Assembly: GCF_000420485.1 (NCBI RefSeq)
Contig: NZ_ATVA01000011.1
Span: 496,001 to 560,000, forward strand
Direction: 5' to 3'
Origin: Paucidesulfovibrio longus DSM 6739
Lineage (GTDB): Bacteria > Desulfobacterota > Desulfovibrionia > Desulfovibrionales > Desulfovibrionaceae
Length of the DNA: 64,000 nt
Below are positions 49,533 to 57,510 of this stretch, piece by piece; position 1 is the first letter of the stretch, and each line of letters begins with the position of its first letter. A program made the position numbers and the translations under genes. The notes under the pieces were generated by a model. That model worked only from the letters and a program-made list of their open reading frames with translations. It was not told where the DNA came from and ran no database searches.

Positions 49533-50929
49533 CCTTTGCCGTCCTCTTCCTGCGGCACGGGACGGCGATCAAGCGACCCGCGCAGCGAGAGCAGCACGCC
49601 TATGCCGCTGAAAACGGCGAATCCCGTGAGCAGGACGTGCATCACCTTGAGATATTGGCCGAAATTCTGTGCGCTTACCGCCTCATGCCCCATGAAATGC
49701 GCCAGGGCCAGGGACACGAGCACCATGCTCGTGGTCATGCCCGTGGTGCGCATTCCCGCGGTCATGGCCGAGGCCACGCCGAAGTTGCGGCTCTCCACGC
49801 TGCCCATGATCACCGTGGCGTTGGGCGAGGCGAAAAGCGCGATGCCCAGGCCCAAAATGGCGAGCATGGCGTAGAAGGCCGTATTGCTCGTTTCCGCGTC
49901 GAATCCGGCGGCCATGATCAGCGCGACGGTGACGACGGCCATGCCTGCGGTGGCGATGAGGTGGGGCGGGTGTTTGTCCGCCAGGCGGCCGCAGAGGGGC
50001 GAGAGCGCGGCCTGGACCAGCGGCTGGACCACGAGCACCGCCCCGGCTTCGTAGGGGCTGATGCCCCTGCCGCATTGCAGGTAGAGGCTCATCAGAAAGG
50101 TGACGCTGAACGAGGCCGCGTAGTTGATGTATTGCACGATGCAGCCCAGGGCGAAGGGGCGGTTGCGGCGCAGCAGGCGCATGTCCAGCAGGGGCGCGGG
50201 ATGCCGCAGCTCCCAGAATACGAATGCCGCCAGGAAGACGATTCCCGCGGCCAGGGCGGCCTTGCCCGCCGCATGGGCGAATCCTGCGCTGCCCGCAACG
50301 ATCAGTCCGATGCCCAGCGCGCTGAGCAGCGCGCCCACCCGGTCGAAAGGCTCGTCCACGACGTTGCGGCCCAGCCGCTTCAGGCGCAGCACGAAGAGGA
50401 GCGCCAGCAGGAGCAGGGGCAGGCTGGCGTAGAAGACCGAACGCCACCCCAGCGCCGAGGTCAGCATTCCTCCCAGGTACGGTCCTGCGGAAAGTCCCAG
50501 ATAGACGCCCGCGGTGGCGATGCCCAGGGCGCGGCCCCGTTCCTCGCGCGGGTAGGCGTTCATGAGCATGGCCAGGCCCGTGGAGAGCGTCATGGCGCCG
50601 CCGATTCCCTGGACGAAGCGCAGAAGGATGAACACTGGCATGTTCGGAGCCAGGGCGAGCAGCAGGGTGGTGACGCAGAAGATGCAGAGTCCCTTGATGA
50701 ACAGGGGGGCGTGACCGCGCAGGTCGGCGTAGCGGCCCATGGGCAGCAGAAACATGGCCGTGGTGGCGATGAAGGTCGATTCCACAAGGCTCAGGGCCAC
50801 TGCTCCGGATTGGAACTCCGCCCCGATGGCGGGCAGGGCCACGGCCACGCCCGAGAGCATGAAGGGCAGGGCGAACTGGGTCGAGGTGATGGCGTAGAGG
50901 ATCAGATGCCTGCGTTCGCGGTCGGTCAT
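49529..50929 (-). CDS. MFS multidrug-type transporter
   Basis: A 466-residue membrane transporter with about 14 helices, of the DHA2 drug:proton antiporter group. Motif A is seen as MGRYADLRGHAPLFIKG (about residues 60-76), and the family-typical GIGGAMTLSTGLAML near 100-114. Its gene is second in a two-gene minus-strand operon with marR (ATGA overlap), a frequent repressor-efflux arrangement. It faces hgcB tail to tail, with stops overlapping. The cargo is unknown; a mercury role has no support in the sequence. Confidence 0.9.
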   Translation of the reverse strand: MTDRERRHLILYAITSTQFALPFMLSGVAVALPAIGAEFQSGAVALSLVESTFIATTAMFLLPMGRYADLRGHAPLFIKGLCIFCVTTLLLALAPNMPVFILLRFVQGIGGAMTLSTGLAMLMNAYPREERGRALGIATAGVYLGLSAGPYLGGMLTSALGWRSVFYASLPLLLLALLFVLRLKRLGRNVVDEPFDRVGALLSALGIGLIVAGSAGFAHAAGKAALAAGIVFLAAFVFWELRHPAPLLDMRLLRRNRPFALGCIVQYINYAASFSVTFLMSLYLQCGRGISPYEAGAVLVVQPLVQAALSPLCGRLADKHPPHLIATAGMAVVTVALIMAAGFDAETSNTAFYAMLAILGLGIALFASPNATVIMGSVESRNFGVASAMTAGMRTTGMTTSMVLVSLALAHFMGHEAVSAQNFGQYLKVMHVLLTGFAVFSGIGVLLSLRGSLDRRPVPQEEDGKG

Positions 50930-51384
50930 AGGGCCTCCTCCTCCAGCGCCAGCTCCACATTGCGGATGATCCGTTCGAGCAGCAGCAGGGCCGCGTCGCG
51001 CTCCTGCGCGGAAAACCCGGCGAGCAGCATCTCGTTGTGCCGGTTCAAAGCGTCCAGCAGGCGCGGAAGCAGGGCCTCGCCGGCCGCCGTGGGATGCACG
51101 CACTTGTCCCGGCGGCAATCCGGGTTCTCTTCCCGGCGGATCAGCCCCTTGTCTTCCAGAATGTGCAGCGCGCGGGCAATGGCCGCCGCATCGACGTGCA
51201 ATTCCCGCGCGAGATCCTTCTGGCTTCTGCCGGGATCATGCAGAACTTCCATGATCACCGGAAGCTGACCGCGCGTAACGCCTGTGGGCTGGAAGAGGCG
51301 GTCGCCGAGCTTGGCGTTGGCCCGGAACAATCTTCCGATCCGGTATCCTGCTGATTGGGAACGATGTTTTGTGAGAAACTGCAT
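50926..51384 (-). CDS. MarR-family transcriptional regulator
   Basis: A 152-residue winged-helix dimer that probably represses itself and the MFS gene. The HTH is PGRSQKDLARELHVDAAAIARAL (about 50-72) and the wing is LIRREENPDCRRDKCVHPTAAG with Cys residues that could sense oxidants or metals (C90 and C95 about). Start ATG 51384 lies after CGAGGG. The gene overlaps the MFS start. A double palindrome lies 21-41 nt upstream. Confidence 0.9.
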   Translation of the reverse strand: MQFLTKHRSQSAGYRIGRLFRANAKLGDRLFQPTGVTRGQLPVIMEVLHDPGRSQKDLARELHVDAAAIARALHILEDKGLIRREENPDCRRDKCVHPTAAGEALLPRLLDALNRHNEMLLAGFSAQERDAALLLLERIIRNVELALEEEAL

Positions 51385-51404
51385 GAAGCCCTCGTTTGGT
51401 GACT

Positions 51405-51425
51405 CGTCAATTGTTGACGCGTCAA
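51405..51425. promoter_or_regulatory. Overlapping palindromes upstream of marR
   Basis: CGTCAA-TTG-TTGACG at 51405-51419 and TTGACGCGTCAA at 51414-51425 overlap and share TTGACG. This is a likely MarR operator controlling marR-MFS. Confidence 0.75.
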
Positions 51426-51466
51426 CTAACGCCGCGCAAGAAAAAGTTCAAGAGGCGGATGCCTCC

Positions 51467-52324
51467 TCAGGGTTGGTTGCGTTTGGGCGCGTAGAAGGAG
51501 TTGTAGATCAGCGTCAGGAGCAGGGCGTAGATCGCGGCGCAGACTCCGAGCACGGCATTGTAGTAGACGGGGGCCGTCAGCGCCAGCCGGATGAAGAGCG
51601 TGGCCAGGGCGAATCCGGAGTTGCGGAAAACGGCCCGGAAGTGGGGCAGGAAGCGCTGGGCGATGAGCACGAGCAGGATGTCGGAAAAGACGAGCACCGT
51701 ATAGAAGGCCGGGAAGAACTCTGGGGTGGGCAGGCCCTGGAAGTACAGCACGATGTGGTGGAGGGCGAGTCCGACGAAGATGACGAGCAGGCCCAGGGCC
51801 ACGAGTTTTTTGGAAGAGACGAAGTGGAAGATGGCTTCGCCCTTTTTGAACTCCTCGTCCGGGCGCTGGAGCGTACGGTAGATGCCGAGCAGGGTGAAGA
51901 TCGCCAGTGCGCCCGCGCCGTCCGCGGCGATGCGCAGCACGAGATCCTCGTTGCCCACCACCTGGATGGGTTCGGGAAAGGAGGCCAGGAGCTTGAAGGC
52001 TCCCCGGAGCAGGATCAGGGCCAGGATTTCAAACTGTTTGCCCACGGCCTTGGAGATGGAGCAGGGCAGGGTGAAGATCAGGCTGATGACCTCGATGACC
52101 AGCACGAGTCCGAAGGCGATGTGCACCGCCTCGAAGTGGCTGGTGTAGGGAAACCAGCCCAGCCAGGTCGGGGCCAAGCCCATTCGGTTGAGTTCGATCA
52201 ACAGCAGGCAGGACACGAAAACGGCCACGAGTCCGGCGGCGACGCGCTTCTGCGTGCGCTCCCTGTCCCAGAAGTGGTGCAGGGGGTCGAAGAGAAAAGT
52301 GGTCAGCGTGAAGATCCGATCCAT
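51467..52324 (-). CDS. Uncharacterised polytopic membrane protein
   Basis: A 285-residue protein with about seven hydrophobic segments and charged, Arg-rich loops. I do not recognise the family. The first 30 residues are polar (FDPLHHFWDRERTQKR), followed by GLVAVFVSCLLLIELNRMGL. No catalytic motif is visible. It lies 57 nt after the SNF2 gene on the same strand and may be in its operon. ATG 52324 follows ACGAGGAAT. Residue bias resembles phosphate-starvation PsiE-like or ion-conducting proteins, but this is weak. Confidence 0.55.
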   Translation of the reverse strand: MDRIFTLTTFLFDPLHHFWDRERTQKRVAAGLVAVFVSCLLLIELNRMGLAPTWLGWFPYTSHFEAVHIAFGLVLVIEVISLIFTLPCSISKAVGKQFEILALILLRGAFKLLASFPEPIQVVGNEDLVLRIAADGAGALAIFTLLGIYRTLQRPDEEFKKGEAIFHFVSSKKLVALGLLVIFVGLALHHIVLYFQGLPTPEFFPAFYTVLVFSDILLVLIAQRFLPHFRAVFRNSGFALATLFIRLALTAPVYYNAVLGVCAAIYALLLTLIYNSFYAPKRNQP

Positions 52325-52381
52325 GATGTATTCCTCGTGCCCGGTTCGTCGTTCTTTGCCGCGCAGGGCCGGAGGCGGGCG

Positions 52382-55300
52382 TCAGATTTCGAAGAGCATT
52401 TCCAAGTCGTCCCGTGTCAGGGACTTGAGCGCGGACTGGCCGGGAATGATGGCCTCGGCCACATCCTTCTTCTGCTCCTGGAGCTTGAGGATCTTTTCTT
52501 CCACGGTGTTCTGGCAGATCATCTTGTAGGCGAAGACCTGCCGCTTCTGTCCGATGCGGTGCGTGCGGTCCGTGGCCTGGTTTTCCACGGCGGGGTTCCA
52601 CCACGGGTCGTAATGGATCACGTAGTCCGCGGAGGTCAGGTTCAGACCCGTGCCGCCCGCCTTGAGCGAGATCAGGAAGATCGGGATGTTCGGATCGTCG
52701 TTGAAGCGGTCCACCTGCTCGAAGCGGTCTTTGCTCGCGCCGTCGAGGTAGGTGAACGGAATCTCCTGGATTTGGAGCCAGGAGCGGATCACGTGGAGCA
52801 TCTTCACGAACTGGGAGAAGACGAGCACCTTGTGTCCGCCGGCGATGATGTCCGTGACGAGATCCTTGAAGGCGTCGAACTTGCCGGAAGGCAGGTTCGT
52901 GGAGACGCCGGGCATGTCCAGCCGGAGCAGGCGCGGGTGGCAGCAGATCTGGCGCAGCTTGAGCAGGGCGTCCAGGATGGACATCTGGCTTTTGGCCATG
53001 CCCTTCTCGTCCACGTCGCGCAGCACCTGGTCCTTGAGCTTGCGCGCCAGGGCGTTGTAGAGTTCGCGCTGCTCGTCCACGAGTTCGCAGTAATGCGTGG
53101 TCTCGATCTTGGGCGGCAGATCCTTGGCCACCTCGCTCTTGGTCCGGCGCAGGATGAAGGGCTTGACCCGCGTGCGCAGGTAGTCGAGCGTCTCCTCGTC
53201 GCCGTCCTTGATGGGCTTGACGATGCCGCGCTGGAAGGAATGCTGCGAGCCGAGGAAGCCGGGCATGAGGAATTCGAACAGGCTCCAGAGCTCGAAGAGG
53301 TTGTTTTCGATGGGCGTTCCCGAAAGGCAAAGCTTCATGTCCGAATCCAGCTTGCGCACGCTGCGCGCGGTGATGGTGTTCGGGTTCTTGATGTTCTGGG
53401 CCTCGTCGAGAATCACGCAGGAATAGCGGTACTTGAGCAGCTCGTCCAGGTCGCGCCGGAGCAGCGCGTAGGTCGTGATGATCAGGTGCGCGTCCTTGAT
53501 CTGGCCGAAGAGGTCGTCGCGCTTGGCGCCGTAGATGGTCAGCCGCGTCAGTTCCGGCACGAATTTCTGCGCTTCGCGTTCCCAGTTGGGCAGCACGGAC
53601 GTGGGCACGATGATCAGGTTCGGGCCGTTGGCGCCCGTGTTGACCAGATGCTGGATGAACGAAAGGGTCTGGATGGTTTTTCCGAGGCCCATCTCGTCCG
53701 CGAGGATGCCGCCGAAGCCGTATTCGCGCAGGAAGTTCAGGTAGGAAAGGCCCTGCACCTGATACGGGCGCAGGGTGGCCGTCAGGCCGCGCGGCTGGTC
53801 GATGGCGCGGATTTCTTGAAAGTTGTTGATCTTTTCACGCAGCTTGACGAAGTGCTCGTCGGTCTGCACGCGTGGCAGGTCTTCCAGCAGCTTTTCGAGC
53901 ACCGGGGCTTCGAACTGCTGAAAGGTCGTCTGGATGGGCTTGTCCGGGTCGAAGCCGAGCACCTTGAGGCGGTGGCCCAGCTTCTTGAGCCAGGATTCGG
54001 GCAGACTGGTGTAGGAACCGTCCTTGAGCTGCACGTAGCGCTTGCCCTCGGTCCAGGCCTTCCAGATCACGTCGATGGGTACCTTCTGGTCGCCGTATTC
54101 CACGGTCAGGTCCAGGTTGAACCACTTGTTCTCTTCGTCCGTCTCGATTTCGGCGGTGATTTCGGGCTTGGAGAGCCGGACCTTGTAGCGTGTCAGGTTC
54201 TTCTCGCCGAAGACGCGATAGGCCTGGACGAGCACGGGGTAGTGGTCGAGCAGGAACTTGATGGCCTCTTCCTGCTCCATGAACCAGGTGTGGTTGTTGC
54301 GCGCCTGGAAGCCCATGTCCGTAAGCTCGGCGATGAGCTGGGCCTCTTCGTTCTGTGCGCGGCGGATGAGGTAGGACTTGCCGTCCATGTGGTAGGAGCC
54401 GGTTTGCAGGTCCGGGTTCGGACCGGGCAGGGCCACCTCGCCGTCGTTGGTGTCGTAGATGTTCGTGACCTTGAGGGTCAGCAGGCTGCCTTCCTCGTCG
54501 AGGAAGAGCTTGGGGTTGTATTCGGCATCGGCGAAGATCGGCCCCATGCGTTCCAGGAAGTCTTCGTGCCCGTAGAGGTCGGAAACGGGGATGCGCGTCC
54601 AGACTCTGTCCAGGAATTCGGAAATGTCCGCGTGGGGAATGACCGGATCCTGCTCGACCATCTCCTGGACGAGTTCCGGGTCCAGTCCGGTCTGCACGGG
54701 ATAGAAGGCATTCTTGCGGAAGAGCCAGAGCGGCATGCGTCCGTAGAAGAAGACCTCTTCCTCGTCCATGATCGAGAAGGGAACCTTGCCTTCGCGGGCC
54801 AGGAGGATGTCGAAGGAGAGCCCCGATTCCGACAGCTGCGGCGAGAGCTTCAGCTGCATGGTCTTGTTCTCGATGCGCACGGGCTGGTCCGTCTCGCGCA
54901 GATAGAGATAGTATTCGTTCTTGATGGCCCTGAAGAACCAGGAATGCAGTCCGGCGGGCAGTTCGACCCGGTGGCCCATGTAGTCGAGGTAATGGCCGAT
55001 CAGCTCCGCCACCACGGGCAGGGAGGGCGACATTTCGCTCCAGTCCGGATTGTCCACGATCTGCTGGAGGTCGATGGGATTCTGGACCTGGGAGATGCCG
55101 GACTTGTTCTGGCGGGCGCGGAAAAAGGCCACCTGGAGGCGGCCCGGCTCCGGATAGAGCCGAAAAATGAGGTAATGCTTGCCCGCTTCGGGTTCCAGCT
55201 CCGTGGCGAAGAAGGAGCGGAAGCTCTGATGCCAGTCCGCCTTGGGCCGGGGAATGTCCTCCTCGGCTTCGGAATCGAAGGAGCGGATCAGCTTGAGGGC

Positions 55301-55588
55301 CACGGCGCCGATGTGGCGGCAATAGCCCGCGAAGGAGTCCGGGCAGTTGCAGAAGGCGTTGGCCGTACGGTCGTGCAGATTGATTCCGAGCTGCGGGCCG
55401 TAGTTCTGCAAGTCCTCGCCCTGGACCTGTCCCTCGCACTCCCAGTATTGGTCGCGACGATGCAGGTCGAGTTTGTTCACCCCACCCGTATCCACGATTT
55501 CCTGGGAACCTTCCAGGATGTATTCGGGGATGGTGTTGCGAACGAAACTCTGAAGGATTTCCTTGACTACTGCTTCGTCACCGGACAT
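52382..55588 (-). CDS. SNF2-family DNA helicase with SWIM zinc finger
   Basis: A 1068-residue DNA-dependent ATPase. The N-terminal SWIM finger has C80, C82, C90 and H92 (CNCPDSFAGYCRH). The SNF2 motor starts near 610, with motif I ADEMGLGKTIQTL (about 630) and motif II DEAQNIKN (about 728); the helicase C-terminal part has VFSQFVKMLHVI, SLKAGGTGLNLTSADYVIHYDPWWNP and TDRTHRIGQ. Such HepA/RapA-like enzymes remodel protein-DNA or transcription complexes. Start ATG 55588 has a distant GGGAG site and could be later. It is divergent from the oligopeptide-binding gene. Confidence 0.9.
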   Translation of the reverse strand: MSGDEAVVKEILQSFVRNTIPEYILEGSQEIVDTGGVNKLDLHRRDQYWECEGQVQGEDLQNYGPQLGINLHDRTANAFCNCPDSFAGYCRHIGAVALKLIRSFDSEAEEDIPRPKADWHQSFRSFFATELEPEAGKHYLIFRLYPEPGRLQVAFFRARQNKSGISQVQNPIDLQQIVDNPDWSEMSPSLPVVAELIGHYLDYMGHRVELPAGLHSWFFRAIKNEYYLYLRETDQPVRIENKTMQLKLSPQLSESGLSFDILLAREGKVPFSIMDEEEVFFYGRMPLWLFRKNAFYPVQTGLDPELVQEMVEQDPVIPHADISEFLDRVWTRIPVSDLYGHEDFLERMGPIFADAEYNPKLFLDEEGSLLTLKVTNIYDTNDGEVALPGPNPDLQTGSYHMDGKSYLIRRAQNEEAQLIAELTDMGFQARNNHTWFMEQEEAIKFLLDHYPVLVQAYRVFGEKNLTRYKVRLSKPEITAEIETDEENKWFNLDLTVEYGDQKVPIDVIWKAWTEGKRYVQLKDGSYTSLPESWLKKLGHRLKVLGFDPDKPIQTTFQQFEAPVLEKLLEDLPRVQTDEHFVKLREKINNFQEIRAIDQPRGLTATLRPYQVQGLSYLNFLREYGFGGILADEMGLGKTIQTLSFIQHLVNTGANGPNLIIVPTSVLPNWEREAQKFVPELTRLTIYGAKRDDLFGQIKDAHLIITTYALLRRDLDELLKYRYSCVILDEAQNIKNPNTITARSVRKLDSDMKLCLSGTPIENNLFELWSLFEFLMPGFLGSQHSFQRGIVKPIKDGDEETLDYLRTRVKPFILRRTKSEVAKDLPPKIETTHYCELVDEQRELYNALARKLKDQVLRDVDEKGMAKSQMSILDALLKLRQICCHPRLLRLDMPGVSTNLPSGKFDAFKDLVTDIIAGGHKVLVFSQFVKMLHVIRSWLQIQEIPFTYLDGASKDRFEQVDRFNDDPNIPIFLISLKAGGTGLNLTSADYVIHYDPWWNPAVENQATDRTHRIGQKRQVFAYKMICQNTVEEKILKLQEQKKDVAEAIIPGQSALKSLTRDDLEMLFEI

Positions 55589-55817
55589 GAGAAGCGCATA
55601 CTCCCTGGCTGCATTGCCTGTTCCATTCGGATTGGTTTCATTTGTCGCCTCGGCTCTTTTCCCGAAGGGGAAAAGGCAGTCGTCACCAATAGCTGATTCT
55701 TCCAGGCCGGGCAAGCTCGGCTGTGGCTTTTTCAAACCATTTGGTCCATAATGGAGGGCCGGTTCCGGCCGCATCCAGAATTATATGATGTATTACCCAG
55801 GGCTTTGCAAGGAAAAG

Positions 55818-57497
55818 ATGCGCACTCTGTCAAGGCTTACCCGCCGGGCGACTCCGCTCGTCCTCCTGCTGGCGTTTTTGCTGGCCGCCTGTTCGGGTCA
55901 GGGAGGCGAACAGCCCCGGAACGACGGAGAACCGCCCGTGGTGGTCCGCCCCGATCCCGGCAAGCCCGTGCCCGGTGGCCGCATCGTTCAGGCCCTGCTC
56001 GGCGACGCCAGCAACCTGATTCCGATGCTCGCATCGGACACGGCTTCCAGCGAGATCACGGGCCAGATTTTCGTGGCTCCCCTGCGCTACAATAAAAATC
56101 TGGAGCTGGTGCCCTGGGCCGCCGAGTCCTATGAGATTCTCGACGGGGGCCGGCTCCTGCGCTTCAAGCTGCGCGAGGACATCCGCTGGACCGACGGCGT
56201 GCCGCTGACCGCCGAGGACGTCGAGTTCACCTACAAGCTGATGATCGATCCCAAGACGCCCACGCCGTATTCCGGCGACTACGACCGGGTCAAGGAATTC
56301 AAGGTCACGGGGCCGTACAGCTTCGAGGTCCGCTACGACGAGCCCTTTGCCCGCGCCCTGGTCACCTGGGCCCACGACATTCTCCCGAAGCACGCGCTCA
56401 AGGGCGAAGACCTGCTGAACACCAGGTACAGCCGCGAACCTCTCGGTGCCGGGCCGTACAGGCTCAAGGAGTGGATTCCCGGCCGCCGCATCGTGCTCAC
56501 GGCCAACGAGGACTACTTTCTCGGCAGGCCCTACATCGACGAGATCGTCTACCGCATCATCCCGGACCAGGCCACCCAGTTTCTGGAACTCAAGGCGGGC
56601 AATCTGGACTTCATGGGGCTTTCGCCCATGGACTACGTCTATCAGACCAGCGGGCCGGACTGGACCGAGCGCTTCAACAAATATCGATACCTGAGCGCCG
56701 GGTACACCTACATGGCCTACAACCTGGAACATCCGATCTTTTCGGACCGCCGCGTGCGGCGCGCCCTGGCCCATGCCATCGACAAGCGGGAAATCGTCAA
56801 GGGCGTGCTCCTGGGGCTTGGGCAGCCCGCCGTGGGACCGTTTCAGCCCGGAACCTGGGCCTACCGCGACGACATCGAGCCGTTCCGCTACGATCCGGAA
56901 CTGGCGCGCAGGATGCTGGCCGAGGCGGGCTGGGAGGACCACGACGGGGACGGCGTTCTGGACAAGGACGGCCGCGCCTTTTCCTTCACCCTGCTGACCA
57001 ACCAGGGCAACGCGCAGCGCCAGCGCGCCGCCACCATCATCCAGTACCGGCTGGCGCAGATCGGCATCAAGGTGGACATCCGCGCGGTGGAGTGGGCCAC
57101 CTTTCTGCATGAATTCGTGGACAAGGGCCGTTTCGACGCGCTCATTCTGGCCTGGACCACTCCTGCCGAGCCCGATCCCTACTCCGTCTGGCATTCGGAC
57201 AACGCCAAGGACGGAGGGCTGAATTTCGTCCGCTACCGCAATCCCGAGCTGGACCGGCTCGTGGACGCGGCCCGGAGAACCCTTGACCGGGAGGCCCGTC
57301 GTAAGATGTACTGGCGCGTGCAGGAAATCCTGCATGAGGACCAGCCCTACTGTTTCCTGTACGTGCCCATGTCCCTGCCCATCGTGGCCGCGCGCGTGCA
57401 GGGCATCGCCCCCGCGCCGGCGGGCATCGGCTACAATTCCGACCGCTGGTGGATACCCGAACCCCTGCAGGGCTCGCAGCCCCGCTTGATCCAATAG
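55818..57497 (+). CDS. Oligopeptide-type ABC transporter binding lipoprotein
   Basis: A 559-residue SBP_bac_5 family protein. A lipobox (LLAFLLAAC) puts the lipid on the Cys near residue 25. Typical segments are LVPWAAESYEI, FKLREDIRWTDGVPLTAEDV (about 115-134), YMAYNLEHPIFSDRRVRRALAHAIDKREI and the C-terminal MYWRVQEILHEDQPY. It binds peptides or nickel/sugar-like ligands for import; no permease or ATPase genes are adjacent, so its partner is elsewhere. The ribosome site is CAAGGAAAAG. Rel follows 13 nt downstream. Confidence 0.88.
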   Translation: MRTLSRLTRRATPLVLLLAFLLAACSGQGGEQPRNDGEPPVVVRPDPGKPVPGGRIVQALLGDASNLIPMLASDTASSEITGQIFVAPLRYNKNLELVPWAAESYEILDGGRLLRFKLREDIRWTDGVPLTAEDVEFTYKLMIDPKTPTPYSGDYDRVKEFKVTGPYSFEVRYDEPFARALVTWAHDILPKHALKGEDLLNTRYSREPLGAGPYRLKEWIPGRRIVLTANEDYFLGRPYIDEIVYRIIPDQATQFLELKAGNLDFMGLSPMDYVYQTSGPDWTERFNKYRYLSAGYTYMAYNLEHPIFSDRRVRRALAHAIDKREIVKGVLLGLGQPAVGPFQPGTWAYRDDIEPFRYDPELARRMLAEAGWEDHDGDGVLDKDGRAFSFTLLTNQGNAQRQRAATIIQYRLAQIGIKVDIRAVEWATFLHEFVDKGRFDALILAWTTPAEPDPYSVWHSDNAKDGGLNFVRYRNPELDRLVDAARRTLDREARRKMYWRVQEILHEDQPYCFLYVPMSLPIVAARVQGIAPAPAGIGYNSDRWWIPEPLQGSQPRLIQ

Positions 57498-57510
57498 AAG
57501 ACGAGCCCGC

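Noticed and set aside
51284-55696. 1470-codon open frame on the plus strand
   Set aside because: It is antisense to the SNF2 helicase and membrane protein genes, has no recognisable domain and reflects GC-rich codon bias.
55737-55754. CCATT-N8-AATGG inverted repeat before the peptide-binding gene
   Set aside because: Five-bp arms are too short to call an operator; could be chance.
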